DNA of 64,000 nt from Rodentibacter trehalosifermentans (GCF_002000545.1 NZ_MLHL01000015.1:121878-185877); one strand, 5' to 3'. Counted from the first letter of the stretch, positions 31,436 to 42,134 are shown. The notes: generated from the sequence alone by a model not told the origin. Numbers and translations: made by a program.

Positions 31436-32311
31436 TTATTTGGAAAGTTGTTCAATAAGATTAGAAAGCCCTTCCTCATCGTAACCTTCCTCATATTGGG
31501 CCTCTTCTTTGGTAAAGTTATGCAAGCGATGACCTGCTGTACAACCGTATGCTTCGAGTTTGGCTTTGGTGAAATTGGTTCTAAATTGCGAGCTACTGTT
31601 ATTTAAACTAATCACACCAATGGTAGAATTTCGACAAGGATGCTTATTAATAAAAACCAAGTTATAGCCTGATTCACGGATATAGCCGGTTTTATTAATG
31701 CTTGCGTCAAACACGTTTTCCCGCACTAGTTTATTGGTATTTTTCACAAAGACACTGCGCCCACCCGCTTGAATATAAGCACTTGACATATTTGAGAACG
31801 CTTTAATTTGGGGTTTATTCATTGAATATTTCGCCAATTTCACCAAGTCCATGGCACTTGAAATATTGCTATTCGATAAGCCGGAGCTGTCAGCGAAACG
31901 GGTAGAACGCATTCCTAACTGTTTTGCCTTTTCATTCATTTTCTGAATAAATTGAAGTCGGCTCATTCCGGCAGAACGTGCAAGGGCATGCGCCGCTTGG
32001 TTATCCGAATGAACGAGCATTGCCTTAAGTAATTCATTGCATGAAATCGGTGTGTATTTCGGTAATTTCGTGTGTGTGCCTTTAATGTAATCATCGTCAT
32101 CATTGGTAATTGAGGTGGTGCAACGAGGATTTTTATTATGTTCTAAAAACACATTTGCGGTCATTAATTTTGTTACGGAGGCAATGGGTTGAACATGGTT
32201 GGGGCTGCGGCTTTCCAGCACCTTATTGCGTGTAAAATCATAGACCACATAAGATTGTGCCACGGCAAAGGTAGGAATAAAACAGAAAACAGAAAAAAGT
32301 TTTTTTAACAT
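31436..32311 (-). CDS. pbpG: D-alanyl-D-alanine endopeptidase PBP7
   Basis: Periplasmic penicillin-binding serine peptidase that cuts cross-links in peptidoglycan. 291 aa with a signal peptide ending near AVA-QSY (1-19). Motifs: SVTK (Ser45, Lys48), SDN (102-104) and KTG (207-209). The C-terminal tail (EEAQYEEGYDEEGL) is acidic. Divergent from rlmN, as in H. influenzae. Confidence 0.93.
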   Translation of the reverse strand: MLKKLFSVFCFIPTFAVAQSYVVYDFTRNKVLESRSPNHVQPIASVTKLMTANVFLEHNKNPRCTTSITNDDDDYIKGTHTKLPKYTPISCNELLKAMLVHSDNQAAHALARSAGMSRLQFIQKMNEKAKQLGMRSTRFADSSGLSNSNISSAMDLVKLAKYSMNKPQIKAFSNMSSAYIQAGGRSVFVKNTNKLVRENVFDASINKTGYIRESGYNLVFINKHPCRNSTIGVISLNNSSSQFRTNFTKAKLEAYGCTAGHRLHNFTKEEAQYEEGYDEEGLSNLIEQLSK

Positions 32312-32544
32312 TGCAGATCCCGAAAAATAAAACAGGCGAATATTCTAGCGCACTTTTCTGCAAAGTATTGTTTATTTTTGTGATTCGGATCGTAAAAGGT
32401 GCGGTTAAAAATCGCTTTATTTTTTGAAATTTGCTAGCTTATCCCTTAGCAAATCGGTAAAATCGCCGCCTATTTTATACTAGGCTTTTGTTGTGGTGAG
32501 TTACCGCAATTTTTATTGCCATAATGTGTAACAACGAGGCTTTC

Positions 32545-33672
32545 ATGTTAGAACAAACGAAAAAAATTAATTTAATGGATTTAACACGCAAACAGATGCG
32601 TGAATTTTTTCAGGAACTGGGCGAAAAACCTTTCCGAGCAGATCAATTGGTGAAATGGATCTATCATTTTGGCGAAGATAACTTCGACAATATGACGAAT
32701 ATTAATAAGAAATTGCGAGAAAAGCTAAAATCCGTGGCTGAAATTAAAGCGCCGGACGTAGCAGTAGAGCAACGCTCTGCCGATGGAACGATTAAATGGG
32801 CGATGCAAGTGGGGGAGCAACAGGTGGAAACCGTGTATATTCCGGAAGCAGATCGAGCCACCCTTTGTGTGTCTTCTCAGGTGGGCTGTGCCTTGGCCTG
32901 TACCTTTTGTTCTACGGCGCAACAAGGGTTTAACCGTAATTTGACGGTGTCTGAAATTATCGGGCAAGTATGGCGGGCTTCAAAAATTCTTGGTAATTTT
33001 GGGATGACGGGGGTTCGCCCTATTACTAATGTAGTGATGATGGGCATGGGGGAGCCGCTATTAAATGTTGCCAATGTGGTGCCGGCAATGGAAATTATGT
33101 TAGATGATTTTGCTTATGGTTTATCTAAACGTCGGGTGACCCTTTCTACCTCAGGGGTCGTGCCGGCATTGGATAATTTAAGTAAAATGATTGATGTGGC
33201 ATTAGCTATTTCTTTACATGCCCCAAATGATGAATTGCGTGATGAAATTGTCCCCATTAATAAAAAATACAACATTAAAATGCTGATTGATTCGGTCAAT
33301 CGTTACCTGAGCGTATCCAATGCCAATCACGGCAAAGTGACGATTGAATATGTCATGCTGGATCATGTTAATGATGGGGTGGAACATGCTCATCAGCTTG
33401 CGGAAGTATTGAAAAACACCCCTTGTAAATTAAATTTAATTCCGTGGAATCCGTTCCCGCAAGCACCTTATGCGAAAAGTTCCAATAGTCGTATTGATCG
33501 TTTTCAAAAAACACTGATGGAATATGGTTTTACAGTGATTGTACGCAAAACCCGTGGCGATGATATTGATGCGGCTTGCGGACAACTTGCCGGTGAAGTG
33601 ATTGACCGAACAAAACGTACGGCAATGAAACGCCAATTTGGGCAAAATATCGGCATAACTCAAGTTCATTAA
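32545..33672 (+). CDS. rlmN: Dual-specificity 23S rRNA/tRNA adenine-C2 methyltransferase RlmN
   Basis: Radical SAM enzyme methylating A2503 of 23S rRNA and A37 of some tRNAs. 375 aa. The cluster motif [18 protein letters not shown] carries the three Cys, and [12 protein letters not shown] follows. The second catalytic Cys lies near the end in [12 protein letters not shown]. The ATG at 32545 follows GAGG and fits the family start better than the ATG at 32524. First of a run with pilW, rodZ, ispG, hisS and yfgM. Confidence 0.96.
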   Translation: MLEQTKKINLMDLTRKQMREFFQELGEKPFRADQLVKWIYHFGEDNFDNMTNINKKLREKLKSVAEIKAPDVAVEQRSADGTIKWAMQVGEQQVETVYIPEADRATLCVSSQVGCALACTFCSTAQQGFNRNLTVSEIIGQVWRASKILGNFGMTGVRPITNVVMMGMGEPLLNVANVVPAMEIMLDDFAYGLSKRRVTLSTSGVVPALDNLSKMIDVALAISLHAPNDELRDEIVPINKKYNIKMLIDSVNRYLSVSNANHGKVTIEYVMLDHVNDGVEHAHQLAEVLKNTPCKLNLIPWNPFPQAPYAKSSNSRIDRFQKTLMEYGFTVIVRKTRGDDIDAACGQLAGEVIDRTKRTAMKRQFGQNIGITQVH

Positions 33673-33693
33673 CGCTTTATTATTGGAGGAAAA

Positions 33694-34239
33694 ATGAAAT
33701 TTTTGTCTATACCGATCCTAAGTGCGGTCATTTTTCCTCTTGTTTTTTCGGCTTGTGTTTCTCATCCGCTTTCTTCCAATTTTAATCAGCAACAGGCCGC
33801 AAAAGCCCGTGTTGAGTTGGCACTAGGTTATTTACAGCAGAATAATTTTCCTCTCGCTAAACAAAACCTGGATAAAGCCTTAACCCATGATCCCAATTAT
33901 TACTTGGTGTATTCTGCCATGGCACATTTTTACCAATTACAAGGGGAAGTGGAGGCTGCTCGAAAAGCTTATCTTCAAGCGATAAAATTAGATGATAAAC
34001 AAGGGGATACCCATAATAATTTTGGTACGTTTTTATGTGCTCAAGGCGAATTTCAACAAGCTTATGAAGAATTTGAACGTGCCTTGCATTCACCCCATTA
34101 TTATCGCCAAGCCGATACCTATGAAAATATGGCACTTTGTGCAAAGGCTTCCAATCAAATGTCTATTTACCAACAAGCGTTGGATAGGTTGCGACAGCTG
34201 GATACGGTGCGGGCGGAAAAACTGGATCTGATCAAATAA
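33694..34239 (+). CDS. pilW: TPR lipoprotein of the PilW/PilF family
   Basis: A 181-aa protein with lipobox VFSAC (Cys about 21), so probably an outer-membrane lipoprotein. TPR units run from about residue 38 to 150 (ARVELALGYLQQNNFPLAK, YYLVYSAMAHFYQLQGEVEAA, THNNFGTFLCAQGEFQQAYEE). Relatives help assemble type IV pilus secretin, which in this family also serves DNA uptake. The signal-peptide region has a USS (33720-33728). Position between rlmN and rodZ is conserved. Confidence 0.88.
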   Translation: MKFLSIPILSAVIFPLVFSACVSHPLSSNFNQQQAAKARVELALGYLQQNNFPLAKQNLDKALTHDPNYYLVYSAMAHFYQLQGEVEAARKAYLQAIKLDDKQGDTHNNFGTFLCAQGEFQQAYEEFERALHSPHYYRQADTYENMALCAKASNQMSIYQQALDRLRQLDTVRAEKLDLIK

Positions 34240-34308
34240 AACATTGCCAAATTGCGCTTTCGACTTTAAAATTCAGCTTTTGATTATGTTTCAAAAACGA
34301 ATAAATTT

Positions 34309-35310
34309 ATGAATACACAAGCTGAAAAAACGGAAATGCAAGCTGAACAATTCGTTTCTTTGGGGGCGCGATTTCGCCAAGCCCGTGAAGCGTTAAACCT
34401 TTCTCTTGAAGATGTTTCCAAGGAAATTACTTTGCGTCCGGCAATATTGATGCAAATTGAAAATAATGAATTTATTCAAAAGAATGTTCCAGCGACTTTT
34501 ATGAGAGGGTATGTGCGTAGTTATGGAAAATTTTTGCGTTTACCTGAAAGCCTTTGGTCTGATCTTTCTTTTGGTGAAGATGAAAAAAATGATTTAGATA
34601 AAAATGCACGGGCTACCCGCTCTGTGAATCAGTATGCTTCTCATAGCCGTTGGGTGGGTTATTTAACCGCATTAGTGCTTCTCATCGCATTAAGTATGAC
34701 GGGATTATGGTGGTGGCAGAGTTATCAGCAATCGAATGAAGAACGTGATACGCTGGTGCAAAATTATGTTTCAAATACTGAAGCTACTGAATCGACAACC
34801 AATGTGGCTCAACCTGTGGAAATTTCAACAACTCAATCTAATCTACCCGAGATACCATCAGCAAGTTCGGTTGAGATTATTTCTAATAGTGGTATCCCTT
34901 CAGAAGCAACTAATATGGGCTCAACCAACACGGCATTGTTGTTTCCGGCTCAGCAAAATGATCCTCCTTTACCTAAATCCATGACTTCTGCCGAGAATGA
35001 AGTGGCGATTCCTGATACACAAAGTGCGGTTGAAAATCCAACTATTTCTCCGGCATCTCCTAGCGTACAAGGTGATTTGATTGTGGAAGTGCTAAAAAAT
35101 AGTAGCTGGTTGAGTGTGAAAGATCAAAATCGTAAAGTCCTTGTCCAAAAAGAATATAAAGAAGGTGAAGTGCTCACCTTTGACGGTAATGAATTTTCTT
35201 TAATTGTGGGGGCTCCTGCCAATGTACGCATTACCTACAAAGGTGAAAATTATCCATTAAAAGTAGATGGACGTGTGGCAAAATTCAAACTTTCACAACC
35301 TAAGGAATAA
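34309..35310 (+). CDS. rodZ: Cytoskeletal protein RodZ
   Basis: Bitopic inner-membrane protein that links MreB to the wall-elongation machinery. 333 aa. An Xre-like helix-turn-helix domain ([20 protein letters not shown], residues 18-37 on) is followed by a basic stretch, one membrane helix ([22 protein letters not shown], about 114-135), a Ser/Thr/Pro-rich periplasmic linker and a C-terminal beta domain ([20 protein letters not shown]). A USS (35022-35030) lies in the linker. Confidence 0.93.
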   Translation: MNTQAEKTEMQAEQFVSLGARFRQAREALNLSLEDVSKEITLRPAILMQIENNEFIQKNVPATFMRGYVRSYGKFLRLPESLWSDLSFGEDEKNDLDKNARATRSVNQYASHSRWVGYLTALVLLIALSMTGLWWWQSYQQSNEERDTLVQNYVSNTEATESTTNVAQPVEISTTQSNLPEIPSASSVEIISNSGIPSEATNMGSTNTALLFPAQQNDPPLPKSMTSAENEVAIPDTQSAVENPTISPASPSVQGDLIVEVLKNSSWLSVKDQNRKVLVQKEYKEGEVLTFDGNEFSLIVGAPANVRITYKGENYPLKVDGRVAKFKLSQPKE

Positions 35311-35312
35311 TC

Positions 35313-36419
35313 ATGTCTGCTTTTCAACCGACAATTAAGCGTCGTGAATCGACCAAAATTTATGTAGGCAATGTCCCAATTGGTGGTGATGCGCCTATTG
35401 CTGTGCAGTCTATGACCAATACACGCACCACTGATGTGGAGGCAACGGTGGCGCAAATTAAGTCCCTCGAGCGTGTGGGGGCAGATATTGTACGGGTTTC
35501 TGTGCCAACAATGGAGGCCGCAGAAGCCTTTAAGATGATTAAACAACAAGTGGATGTGCCTCTGGTGGCAGATATTCATTTTGATTATCGTATTGCCTTA
35601 AAAGTGGCGGAATATGGGGTAGATTGCTTACGGATTAATCCCGGTAATATTGGGCGTGAGGATCGTATTCGTGCCGTTGTTGATTGTGCCCGTGATAAAA
35701 ATATTCCTATCCGTATCGGTGTGAATGCCGGTTCTTTAGAAAGAGATCTGCAAGAGAAATACGGTGAACCTACACCAGAAGCCTTGTTGGAATCGGCATT
35801 ACGTCATGTTGAAATTTTAGATCGTCTTAACTTTAATCAATTTAAAGTGAGCGTGAAAGCCTCCGATGTTTTTTTAGCTGTAGAGGCCTATCGTTTACTG
35901 GCAAAGGCCATTAAACAGCCTCTGCATTTAGGGATTACCGAGGCCGGTGGGGTGAGAGCCGGTGCGGTGAAATCAGCGATTGGTTTAGGTATGCTACTGG
36001 CTGAGGGCATTGGCGATACGCTGAGAGTGTCCCTTGCGGCAGATCCCGTAGAAGAAATTAAAGTGGGGTTTGATATTCTCAAATCCTTACGAATTCGTTC
36101 CCGTGGCATTAATTTCATTGCTTGCCCAACCTGTTCCCGCCAAGAATTTGATGTGATTGGTACGGTCAATGCCTTGGAACAACGCCTTGAGGATATTATC
36201 ACCCCAATGGACGTGTCCATTATCGGTTGTGTGGTCAATGGGCCGGGTGAGGCATTAGTGTCTGATCTTGGGGTGACCGGTGGTAACAAAAAAAGTGGTT
36301 ACTATGTGGATGGCGAGCGCCAAAAAGAGCGCTTTGATAACGAAGATATTATTAATCAATTAGAAGCAAAAATCCGAGCGAAAGTCGCATTACAGGACCC
36401 GAAAAATCGTATTATTTAA
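35313..36419 (+). CDS. ispG: 4-hydroxy-3-methylbut-2-enyl diphosphate synthase
   Basis: [4Fe-4S] enzyme of the MEP isoprenoid pathway that reduces MEcPP to HMBPP. 368 aa. The barrel has [19 protein letters not shown] and [10 protein letters not shown]; cluster Cys lie in [12 protein letters not shown] and [11 protein letters not shown]. It begins 3 bases after rodZ and ends 10 before hisS, so co-transcription is likely. Confidence 0.97.
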   Translation: MSAFQPTIKRRESTKIYVGNVPIGGDAPIAVQSMTNTRTTDVEATVAQIKSLERVGADIVRVSVPTMEAAEAFKMIKQQVDVPLVADIHFDYRIALKVAEYGVDCLRINPGNIGREDRIRAVVDCARDKNIPIRIGVNAGSLERDLQEKYGEPTPEALLESALRHVEILDRLNFNQFKVSVKASDVFLAVEAYRLLAKAIKQPLHLGITEAGGVRAGAVKSAIGLGMLLAEGIGDTLRVSLAADPVEEIKVGFDILKSLRIRSRGINFIACPTCSRQEFDVIGTVNALEQRLEDIITPMDVSIIGCVVNGPGEALVSDLGVTGGNKKSGYYVDGERQKERFDNEDIINQLEAKIRAKVALQDPKNRII

Positions 36420-36428
36420 GGAAAACTC

Positions 36429-37700
36429 GTGGCAAAAACAATTCAAGCAATTCGTGGAATGAACGATTGTTCTCCAACAGAATCGCCATTATGGCAATGG
36501 GTAGAAACGCAGGTGCGTGAAGTATTAAATAGCTATGGCTATTCGGAAGTGCGTATGCCGATTGTAGAAAGCACCCCATTATTTGCTCGTGCTATTGGTG
36601 AAGTAACCGATGTGGTCTCAAAAGAAATGTACACGTTTTGGGATAATGATGAGCAACTTACTTTACGCCCGGAAGGCACAGCAGGCTGTGTGCGTGCAGC
36701 GATTGAGCACGGCTGGATCTATAATAATGAACAACGTTTATGGTATATGGGGCCGATGTTCCGCCATGAGCGTCCGCAAAAAGGGCGTTATCGTCAATTT
36801 CATCAAGCTGGCGTGGAAGTTTTTGGCATTGCCAATCCGGAAATTGATGCGGAATTAATTATTCTAACCGCCCGTCTTTGGAAGAAATTAGGCATCGATC
36901 AACATGTTTCTCTTCAACTTAACTCCATTGGTTCATTAGAAGCGAGAGCTAATTATCGTTCTGCCTTGGTCGCTTTCTTGGAACAACACCAAGCATTAAT
37001 GAGTGAAGAAGAAAAGGAACGCTTAATCAAAAATCCGCTTCGTATTTTGGATACGAAAAATCAAGCATTACAACAAGTATTAGATGATGCGCCGAAATTG
37101 CTTGATTATTTAGATGACGAGAGCCGTGAGCATTTTGCTCAATTGTGTGCTTTGCTGGATTCTGTCGGTATTGCGTATGAGATTAACCCGAAACTGGTGC
37201 GTGGGTTAGATTACTATAATAAAACCGTATTTGAATGGGTAACCTCTGCATTAGGTGCACAAGGTACGGTGTGCGGAGGCGGTCGCTATGACGGTTTGGT
37301 CGAACAACTTGGCGGACATGCCGCCCCGGGTGTTGGGTTTGCAATGGGGTTAGAACGTTTGGTCTTGCTTGTCCAAGAAGTCAATGCCTCCATTCCAGTG
37401 AAAAATGCGGTGGATATTTACCTTGTTTATCAAGGGGAAGGTACGGCTTTGAGCGCGTTCCAACTTGCTGAAAAAATTCGTTCGGCATTACCACAGTTAG
37501 GCACAATGTTGCACTGCTCAGGCGGAAACTTTAAAAAACAATTCCGACGTGCGGATAAATCCGGTGCAACCTTAGCCTTGGTGATTGGTGAAAGCGAAAT
37601 GCTTAATAACCAAGTGGTCGTGAAACATTTACAGGGTGGTGTTGAACAGCAAACCCTTGATATCGAAAAAGTCATTGATTATATTCAATCTCAATTTTAG
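36429..37700 (+). CDS. hisS: Histidyl-tRNA synthetase
   Basis: Class II synthetase, 423 aa. Motif 2 is in [23 protein letters not shown], the His-specific loop is [15 protein letters not shown], and motif 3 is FAMGLERL. The C-terminal anticodon-binding domain begins near 330. Start is GTG at 36429 following AAGGAAAAC. Confidence 0.97.
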   Translation: MAKTIQAIRGMNDCSPTESPLWQWVETQVREVLNSYGYSEVRMPIVESTPLFARAIGEVTDVVSKEMYTFWDNDEQLTLRPEGTAGCVRAAIEHGWIYNNEQRLWYMGPMFRHERPQKGRYRQFHQAGVEVFGIANPEIDAELIILTARLWKKLGIDQHVSLQLNSIGSLEARANYRSALVAFLEQHQALMSEEEKERLIKNPLRILDTKNQALQQVLDDAPKLLDYLDDESREHFAQLCALLDSVGIAYEINPKLVRGLDYYNKTVFEWVTSALGAQGTVCGGGRYDGLVEQLGGHAAPGVGFAMGLERLVLLVQEVNASIPVKNAVDIYLVYQGEGTALSAFQLAEKIRSALPQLGTMLHCSGGNFKKQFRRADKSGATLALVIGESEMLNNQVVVKHLQGGVEQQTLDIEKVIDYIQSQF

Positions 37701-37718
37701 TTGATAAAGGAAAAGAAT

Positions 37719-38333
37719 ATGGCGTATTCCATTGAAGAAGAACAAGAGATTAACCAGTTAAAGGAATGGTGGAAAGAAAATGGTAAAAGCATTATTGTGG
37801 CTTTTATTTTAGGTGTAGGTGGCGTGTTGGGCTGGCGTTATTGGCAATCTCATCAAGCTAATCAAATTGTTGAGGCTTCAGCAGGCTATGAGGCGTTGGT
37901 TTACGCTGTTGAACAAGATCCTGCTACGCAAAAAGCAAAATTAACGGATTTTGTTCAAGCGAACAGTAAAACCAGCTATGCCGTCTTTACTTTATTTGAT
38001 GAAGCAAAAAATGCCGTTGAGAAACAAGATTTCGCCTCTGCCGAAGTCGCATTAAAACAGGCCTTAGCACAATCTCAAGACGATATTCTCACATCACTTG
38101 CCGCATTGCGTTTAAGTGCGGTGCAATTTCAATTAGGGCAGTTAGACTCGGCATTATCCAATCTTAATCAAGTAAAAAGTAGCAGTTTTGCTGCACGAAA
38201 AGCGCTTTTAACCGGCGATATTCAGCTTGCAAAAGGGGATAGTCAGGTCGCTAAAATCAGTTTTGAACAAGCACTTCAATTGGGTAGCCCATTGGAACAA
38301 CAGGCTGCACAAATGAAGCTGAATAATCTTTAA
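37719..38333 (+). CDS. yfgM: SecYEG-associated periplasmic protein YfgM
   Basis: A 204-aa bitopic protein. A short acidic cytoplasmic part (SIEEEQEINQLKEWW) precedes one helix (IIVAFILGVGGVLGWRYW) and a periplasmic TPR-like domain. In E. coli it works with PpiD at the Sec translocon. GAAAGAA-type ribosome site precedes the ATG at 37719, better than the frame's earlier start. Usual place after hisS; bamB and der do not follow here. Confidence 0.9.
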   Translation: MAYSIEEEQEINQLKEWWKENGKSIIVAFILGVGGVLGWRYWQSHQANQIVEASAGYEALVYAVEQDPATQKAKLTDFVQANSKTSYAVFTLFDEAKNAVEKQDFASAEVALKQALAQSQDDILTSLAALRLSAVQFQLGQLDSALSNLNQVKSSSFAARKALLTGDIQLAKGDSQVAKISFEQALQLGSPLEQQAAQMKLNNL

Positions 38334-38337
38334 TCGG

Positions 38338-38363
38338 AAACGCTCGTAAGAGCGTTTTATTTT
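38338..38363 (+). terminator. Terminator of the rlmN-yfgM run
   Basis: AAACGCTC and GAGCGTTT (8-bp stem, GTAA tetraloop) followed by TATTTTA. The ATG of the next gene is only 3 bases beyond. Confidence 0.82.
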
Positions 38364-38365
38364 AT

Positions 38366-38809
38366 ATGCGATCCCTCTTTCCACTTCCTCCACCACTGCT
38401 TTGCTTTTTTGTTGGTGTAGTAATGTATTTGTTACCCTCAATGGGACAATATCCCACATTTCCTTATCTTATTAGTGGCTTCATTTTATTGTCTGCTTGT
38501 ATTGGGATGCTCAGCCTTTGGCAATTTCATCAGCATAAAACCACCATTGATCCTCAGCGATTGGATAAAAGCACCCATTTGGTGACCTCCGGTATTTTTA
38601 GGGTAAGCCGTAACCCAATGTATTTGAGTTTGTTACTGCTCTTAATGGCTTGGGCATTGTATTTAGGGCATTTCTTGGCTTGGAGTGGCGTGGTGGCTTT
38701 TATTTTGTTAATGAATCGTTTTCAAATTGCTCGGGAAGAAATTTATTTGGAAAGAAAGTTTGGTGAGGCTTATCGTCAATATCAAGCGAAGGTGAGGCGT
38801 TGGCTGTAA
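38366..38809 (+). CDS. Small membrane methyltransferase (isoprenylcysteine methyltransferase/PEMT-like)
   Basis: A 147-aa integral membrane protein with about four helices. The C-terminal signature is clear: SGIFRVSRNPMYLSLL, REEIYLERKFGEAYRQYQ and VRRWL, as in ICMT/PEMT-type methyltransferases. The substrate is unknown. The start at 38366 lies directly after the yfgM terminator and has no ribosome site; an internal ATG at 38423 would remove the first helix. Expression may come from a leaderless message. Confidence 0.75.
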   Translation: MRSLFPLPPPLLCFFVGVVMYLLPSMGQYPTFPYLISGFILLSACIGMLSLWQFHQHKTTIDPQRLDKSTHLVTSGIFRVSRNPMYLSLLLLLMAWALYLGHFLAWSGVVAFILLMNRFQIAREEIYLERKFGEAYRQYQAKVRRWL

Positions 38810-38837
38810 AAATGCGGTCAAATTTGACCGCACTTTT
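38807..38837. terminator. Bidirectional USS-derived terminator between the methyltransferase and sodA
   Basis: The perfect palindrome TGCGGTCAAATTTGACCGCA (38813-38832) has A- and T-rich flanks. The right arm is an exact uptake sequence (38827-38835); the left has one changed base. Confidence 0.8.
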
Positions 38838-38851
38838 GTTCTGCTATCTTG

Positions 38852-39496
38852 TTATTTTGCACACTGGCAATCCGTCTTTTTTTCAAAACGTTCTGCCACA
38901 TAATCCCAGTTCACGACATTCCAAAATTCTTTAATGTAATCCGGACGGCGGTTTTGGAATTTTAGGTAATAGGCGTGTTCCCAAACATCTAAACCTAATA
39001 GTGGGAAGCCTTCACAACCTGCCACCTCTTTACCCATTAATGGGTTGTCTTGGTTTGCTGTTGAAACAACGGCTAATTTACCCTCAGCGGTTAACACCAA
39101 CCATGCCCAGCCTGAACCAAAACGGGTCGCCGCTGCTTTTTCAAATTCCGCTTGGAAAGCTTCAACAGAGCCAAAATCACGAATGATTGCCTCTTTTAAT
39201 GCACCCTGTAAGGTCGTGCCTTTTTTCAAGGATTTCCAAAAGAGGCTATGGTTTGCGTGACCACCGGCATTATTGCGTAATACGCCACGTTTTTCAGCCG
39301 GAAGTTTATCAAGACGAGCAATTAATTGACCCGGGCACATTTCAACAAATTCAGCGCCTAAGCCTTCTAATGCAGCATTCGCATTATTGACATAAGCTTG
39401 GTGGTGTTTGCTGTGGTGGATTTCCATGGTTTGTGCATCGAAATGCGGTTCTAATGCGTTATAAGCGTAGCCTAATTCAGGTAAGGTGTAAGCCAT
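38852..39496 (-). CDS. sodA: Superoxide dismutase (Mn type)
   Basis: Dismutes superoxide in the cytoplasm. 214 aa. Metal ligands His27 (MEIHHSKHH), His83 ([10 protein letters not shown]), Asp170 and His174 ([10 protein letters not shown]). Gly78-Gly79 and Gln149 (TANQDNP) favour manganese. The C-terminus ends with an unusual DCQCAK bearing two Cys. An FNR-type site lies about 100 bp upstream. Confidence 0.95.
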   Translation of the reverse strand: MAYTLPELGYAYNALEPHFDAQTMEIHHSKHHQAYVNNANAALEGLGAEFVEMCPGQLIARLDKLPAEKRGVLRNNAGGHANHSLFWKSLKKGTTLQGALKEAIIRDFGSVEAFQAEFEKAAATRFGSGWAWLVLTAEGKLAVVSTANQDNPLMGKEVAGCEGFPLLGLDVWEHAYYLKFQNRRPDYIKEFWNVVNWDYVAERFEKKTDCQCAK

Positions 39497-39592
39497 AATT
39501 CGTTCCTTCTATAAAATAAAGTGGTGATTTTAATCATTTTGGTTGGGGTGATAAAACCCTTACCCAAAATTGCTCGAATAGTAGCAGAAAAT

Positions 39593-39606
39593 TTGATTTA
39601 GATCAT
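39593..39606. promoter_or_regulatory. FNR-type site upstream of sodA
   Basis: TTGAT-TTAG-ATCAT matches 9 of 10 FNR positions, about 97 bp before sodA and 166 bp before ccmA on the other side. sodA is repressed by FNR and ArcA in E. coli; control here is inferred. Confidence 0.55.
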
Positions 39607-39771
39607 TAAATGTTTTCTTTTAGTGAAATTGTCCTTTTTGATAAATCTTGTTTTAAATCAATAAAACCTATGATCTACGTCTAAAGAGTTAGCGTTTTCG
39701 TCTGTTAGGAATCTCGTCAAATGTTTACCTTATGATAGAATATCGGCAATTTTATTTGGTGGTTTTTTCTT

Positions 39772-40410
39772 ATGTTTGATGCCCATAGCTTATCCATAAA
39801 AAATCTCGCTTGCCGGCGTGGTGAGAGGATGCTTTTCCGTGCGTTATTGCAAGAGTTTAAAAGCGGTGATTTTGTTCAAGTGGAAGGGCATAACGGCATT
39901 GGGAAAACCAGTTTATTAAGAATTTTAGCCGGGCTTGCGCAACCCTTGGAGGGGGAGGTGTATTGGGATGGTGAGCCCATCACCAAACAACGGGAAATGT
40001 ATCACCAGCATTTGCTCTACTTAGGGCATCTTTCCGGCGTAAAACCTGAATTAACCGCTTGGGAAAATTTACAATTTTATCAACGTATTAGTCAGGCAAC
40101 CACCGGTGAGGAAGCGCTTTGGGCGGTGCTAGAAAAAGTGGGATTAGTTGGTCGTGAGGATTTACCTGCGGCACAACTTTCTGCCGGTCAACAGCGACGT
40201 ATTGCTTTAGCCCGTTTATGGCTTTCCCGAACTGCCCTCTGGATTTTGGATGAGCCGTTCACGGCGATTGATAAAAAAGGTGTGGAAATTTTGACCGCAC
40301 TTTTTGATGAGCATACCCAACAAGGTGGTATTGTCTTATTAACCAGCCATCAAGATGTGCCGAGCTACCATTTGAAAAAACTCAATTTAGCCAACTATAA
40401 AGCGGAATAA
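39772..40410 (+). CDS. ccmA: Heme exporter ATP-binding protein CcmA
   Basis: ABC ATPase of the CcmABCD complex that releases holo-CcmE during cytochrome c maturation. 212 aa. Walker [13 protein letters not shown] (39-50), signature [15 protein letters not shown] and Walker [13 protein letters not shown]. First gene of the nine-gene ccm operon; TAGAAT at 39736-39741 is a likely -10. ccmB follows after 4 bases. A USS lies at 40294. Confidence 0.97.
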   Translation: MFDAHSLSIKNLACRRGERMLFRALLQEFKSGDFVQVEGHNGIGKTSLLRILAGLAQPLEGEVYWDGEPITKQREMYHQHLLYLGHLSGVKPELTAWENLQFYQRISQATTGEEALWAVLEKVGLVGREDLPAAQLSAGQQRRIALARLWLSRTALWILDEPFTAIDKKGVEILTALFDEHTQQGGIVLLTSHQDVPSYHLKKLNLANYKAE

Positions 40411-40414
40411 ACGG

Positions 40415-41080
40415 ATGATTTTTTGGGAAATCGTAAAGCGTGAATTACAAATTGCCATGCGTAAGCGAGCGGAGATTTTAAATCCGCTTTGGTTTTTTTT
40501 AATTGTGATTACCTTATTTCCCCTTGTGATAGGGCCGGATCCCGTATTACTTTCCCGTATTGCACCGGGCATTGCTTGGGTTGCCGCCTTGCTTTCTGCA
40601 CTCCTTTCTTTCGAACGTCTATTTCGTGATGATTTCATTGACGGTTCGCTTGAACAATTAATGCTGACAACACAACCGCCGGTCTTAACCGCCCTAGCCA
40701 AAGTGTTATCCCATTGGCTTTTAACCGGTTTGCCTCTTATTTTGCTTTCCCCCATTGCCGCATTATTACTTTCTCTTGAGGTTCATCTTTGGTGGGCATT
40801 GGTGCTGACACTGCTTCTCGGTACGCCCGTGCTGAGTTGTATTGGGGCGATTGGTGTGGCGCTGACAGTGGGGTTGCGTAAAGGTGGGGTATTGCTAAGT
40901 TTAATTGTTGTGCCTTTATTTATTCCGGTACTTATTTTTGCCTCTTCGGTGTTAGAGGCGGCGGGATTAAACGTGCCTTACGGCGGACAATTGGCGATTT
41001 TGGGTGCAATGATGACAGGGGCGATCACCCTATCGCCTTTTGCTGTGGTTGCGGCATTACGGATTAGTTTAGATAATTAG
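40415..41080 (+). CDS. ccmB: Heme exporter permease CcmB
   Basis: Inner-membrane partner of CcmA, 221 aa with about six helices. The N-terminus MIFWEIVKRELQIAMRKRAEI is a typical cytoplasmic start, and FERLFRDDFIDGSLEQLML is the conserved loop. It ends 46 bases before ccmC. Confidence 0.96.
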   Translation: MIFWEIVKRELQIAMRKRAEILNPLWFFLIVITLFPLVIGPDPVLLSRIAPGIAWVAALLSALLSFERLFRDDFIDGSLEQLMLTTQPPVLTALAKVLSHWLLTGLPLILLSPIAALLLSLEVHLWWALVLTLLLGTPVLSCIGAIGVALTVGLRKGGVLLSLIVVPLFIPVLIFASSVLEAAGLNVPYGGQLAILGAMMTGAITLSPFAVVAALRISLDN

Positions 41081-41126
41081 CTCAAAGAGCGGTCGTTTTT
41101 TCTCTTTTTTTTTGAAGGATTTTTTT

Positions 41127-41864
41127 ATGTGGAAGTGGTTACATCCCTATGCGAAAGCGGAAACACAATATCACCTTTGCGGAAAATTGAGCCCGATATT
41201 TGCAGTGTTAAGTTTTCTCTTGTTGGTGGTTGGTCTCGTTTGGGGGCTGGCTTATGCACCGGCAGATTATCAACAAGGCAATAGTTTTCGTATTATGTAT
41301 GTGCATGTTCCTACTGCCATTTGGTCTATGGGCGTTTATGGTTCTATGGCACTGGCGGCGGTTGTGGCCTTGGTGTGGCAAATCAAACAAGCACATTTAG
41401 CGATGATTGCAATGGCACCGATTGGCGCATTGTTTACTTTCCTTGCCCTTGTAACCGGGGCAATTTGGGGGAAACCTATGTGGGGAACTTGGTGGGTATG
41501 GGATGCCCGTTTAACCGCCGAGCTGATTTTATTTTTCCTCTATCTTGGTATTCTTGCCCTTTATTCCGCTTTTTCCGATCGGGCGATTGGGGCAAAGGCT
41601 TCGGGGATTTTGTGTATCACTACCGTGGTGATTTTGCCGATTATCCATTTTTCGGTGGAATGGTGGAATACGCTTCATCAAGGGGCAAGTATAACGAAAT
41701 TTGAAAAACCTTCTATTGCGACCCCGATGTTAATTCCGCTGATTTTGTGTATCTTTGGCTTTTTAACCTTATACATTTGGCTAACTCTGGTTCGTTATCG
41801 GGTGGAATTACTCAAAGAAGAGGCAAAACGTCCTTGGGTCAAAGCGTTAGCGGAAAAAATATGA
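41127..41864 (+). CDS. ccmC: Heme-handling protein CcmC
   Basis: Inner-membrane protein, 245 aa, six helices, that loads heme on CcmE. The tryptophan-rich periplasmic segment WGKPMWGTWWVWDARLT and flanking His (YVHVP, IHFSVEWWNTLHQG) are present. The ATG at 41127 follows GAAGGA and gives the usual MWKWLHPYA start. The leader has a run of nine T (41105-41113). Confidence 0.96.
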   Translation: MWKWLHPYAKAETQYHLCGKLSPIFAVLSFLLLVVGLVWGLAYAPADYQQGNSFRIMYVHVPTAIWSMGVYGSMALAAVVALVWQIKQAHLAMIAMAPIGALFTFLALVTGAIWGKPMWGTWWVWDARLTAELILFFLYLGILALYSAFSDRAIGAKASGILCITTVVILPIIHFSVEWWNTLHQGASITKFEKPSIATPMLIPLILCIFGFLTLYIWLTLVRYRVELLKEEAKRPWVKALAEKI

Positions 41865-41930
41865 TGTGCAGGCTTATGGCGTTGTACATGTGGAATTGAA
41901 AAGCGATGATAAAAAGAGGCAGGAATAGCA

Positions 41931-42134
41931 ATGTTTTTTCAAACTTGGAGTGATTTTTTCAATATGGGCGGCTACGGTTTTTATGTGTGGCTCTCTTATG
42001 GAATCAGTTTTATCGCTATTGTGGCGTTAATCATACAAAGTATAAAACAACGAAAAAGCGTATTACGAAATGTTCAACGTGAAGCACTGCGTGAGGCACG
42101 TTTAAAACAAGTCAATAAAGGAAAGCTATTATGA
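41931..42134 (+). CDS. ccmD: Heme exporter protein CcmD
   Basis: A 67-aa single-helix protein that stabilises CcmC and Ccm[19 protein letters not shown] is the conserved start of the helix, followed by a basic tail. Its stop overlaps the ccmE start by 4 bases. Confidence 0.93.
   Translation: MFFQTWSDFFNMGGYGFYVWLSYGISFIAIVALIIQSIKQRKSVLRNVQREALREARLKQVNKGKLL

Noticed and set aside
32379..32394. CRP-like TGTGA-TTCGGA-TCGTA between pbpG and rlmN
   Set aside because: Only 8 of 10 positions match and no promoter spacing supports it.
41105..41113. Nine-T run before ccmC
   Set aside because: Lies in a short A+T-rich leader inside an operon; no promoter spacing depends on it, so phase variation is not supported.
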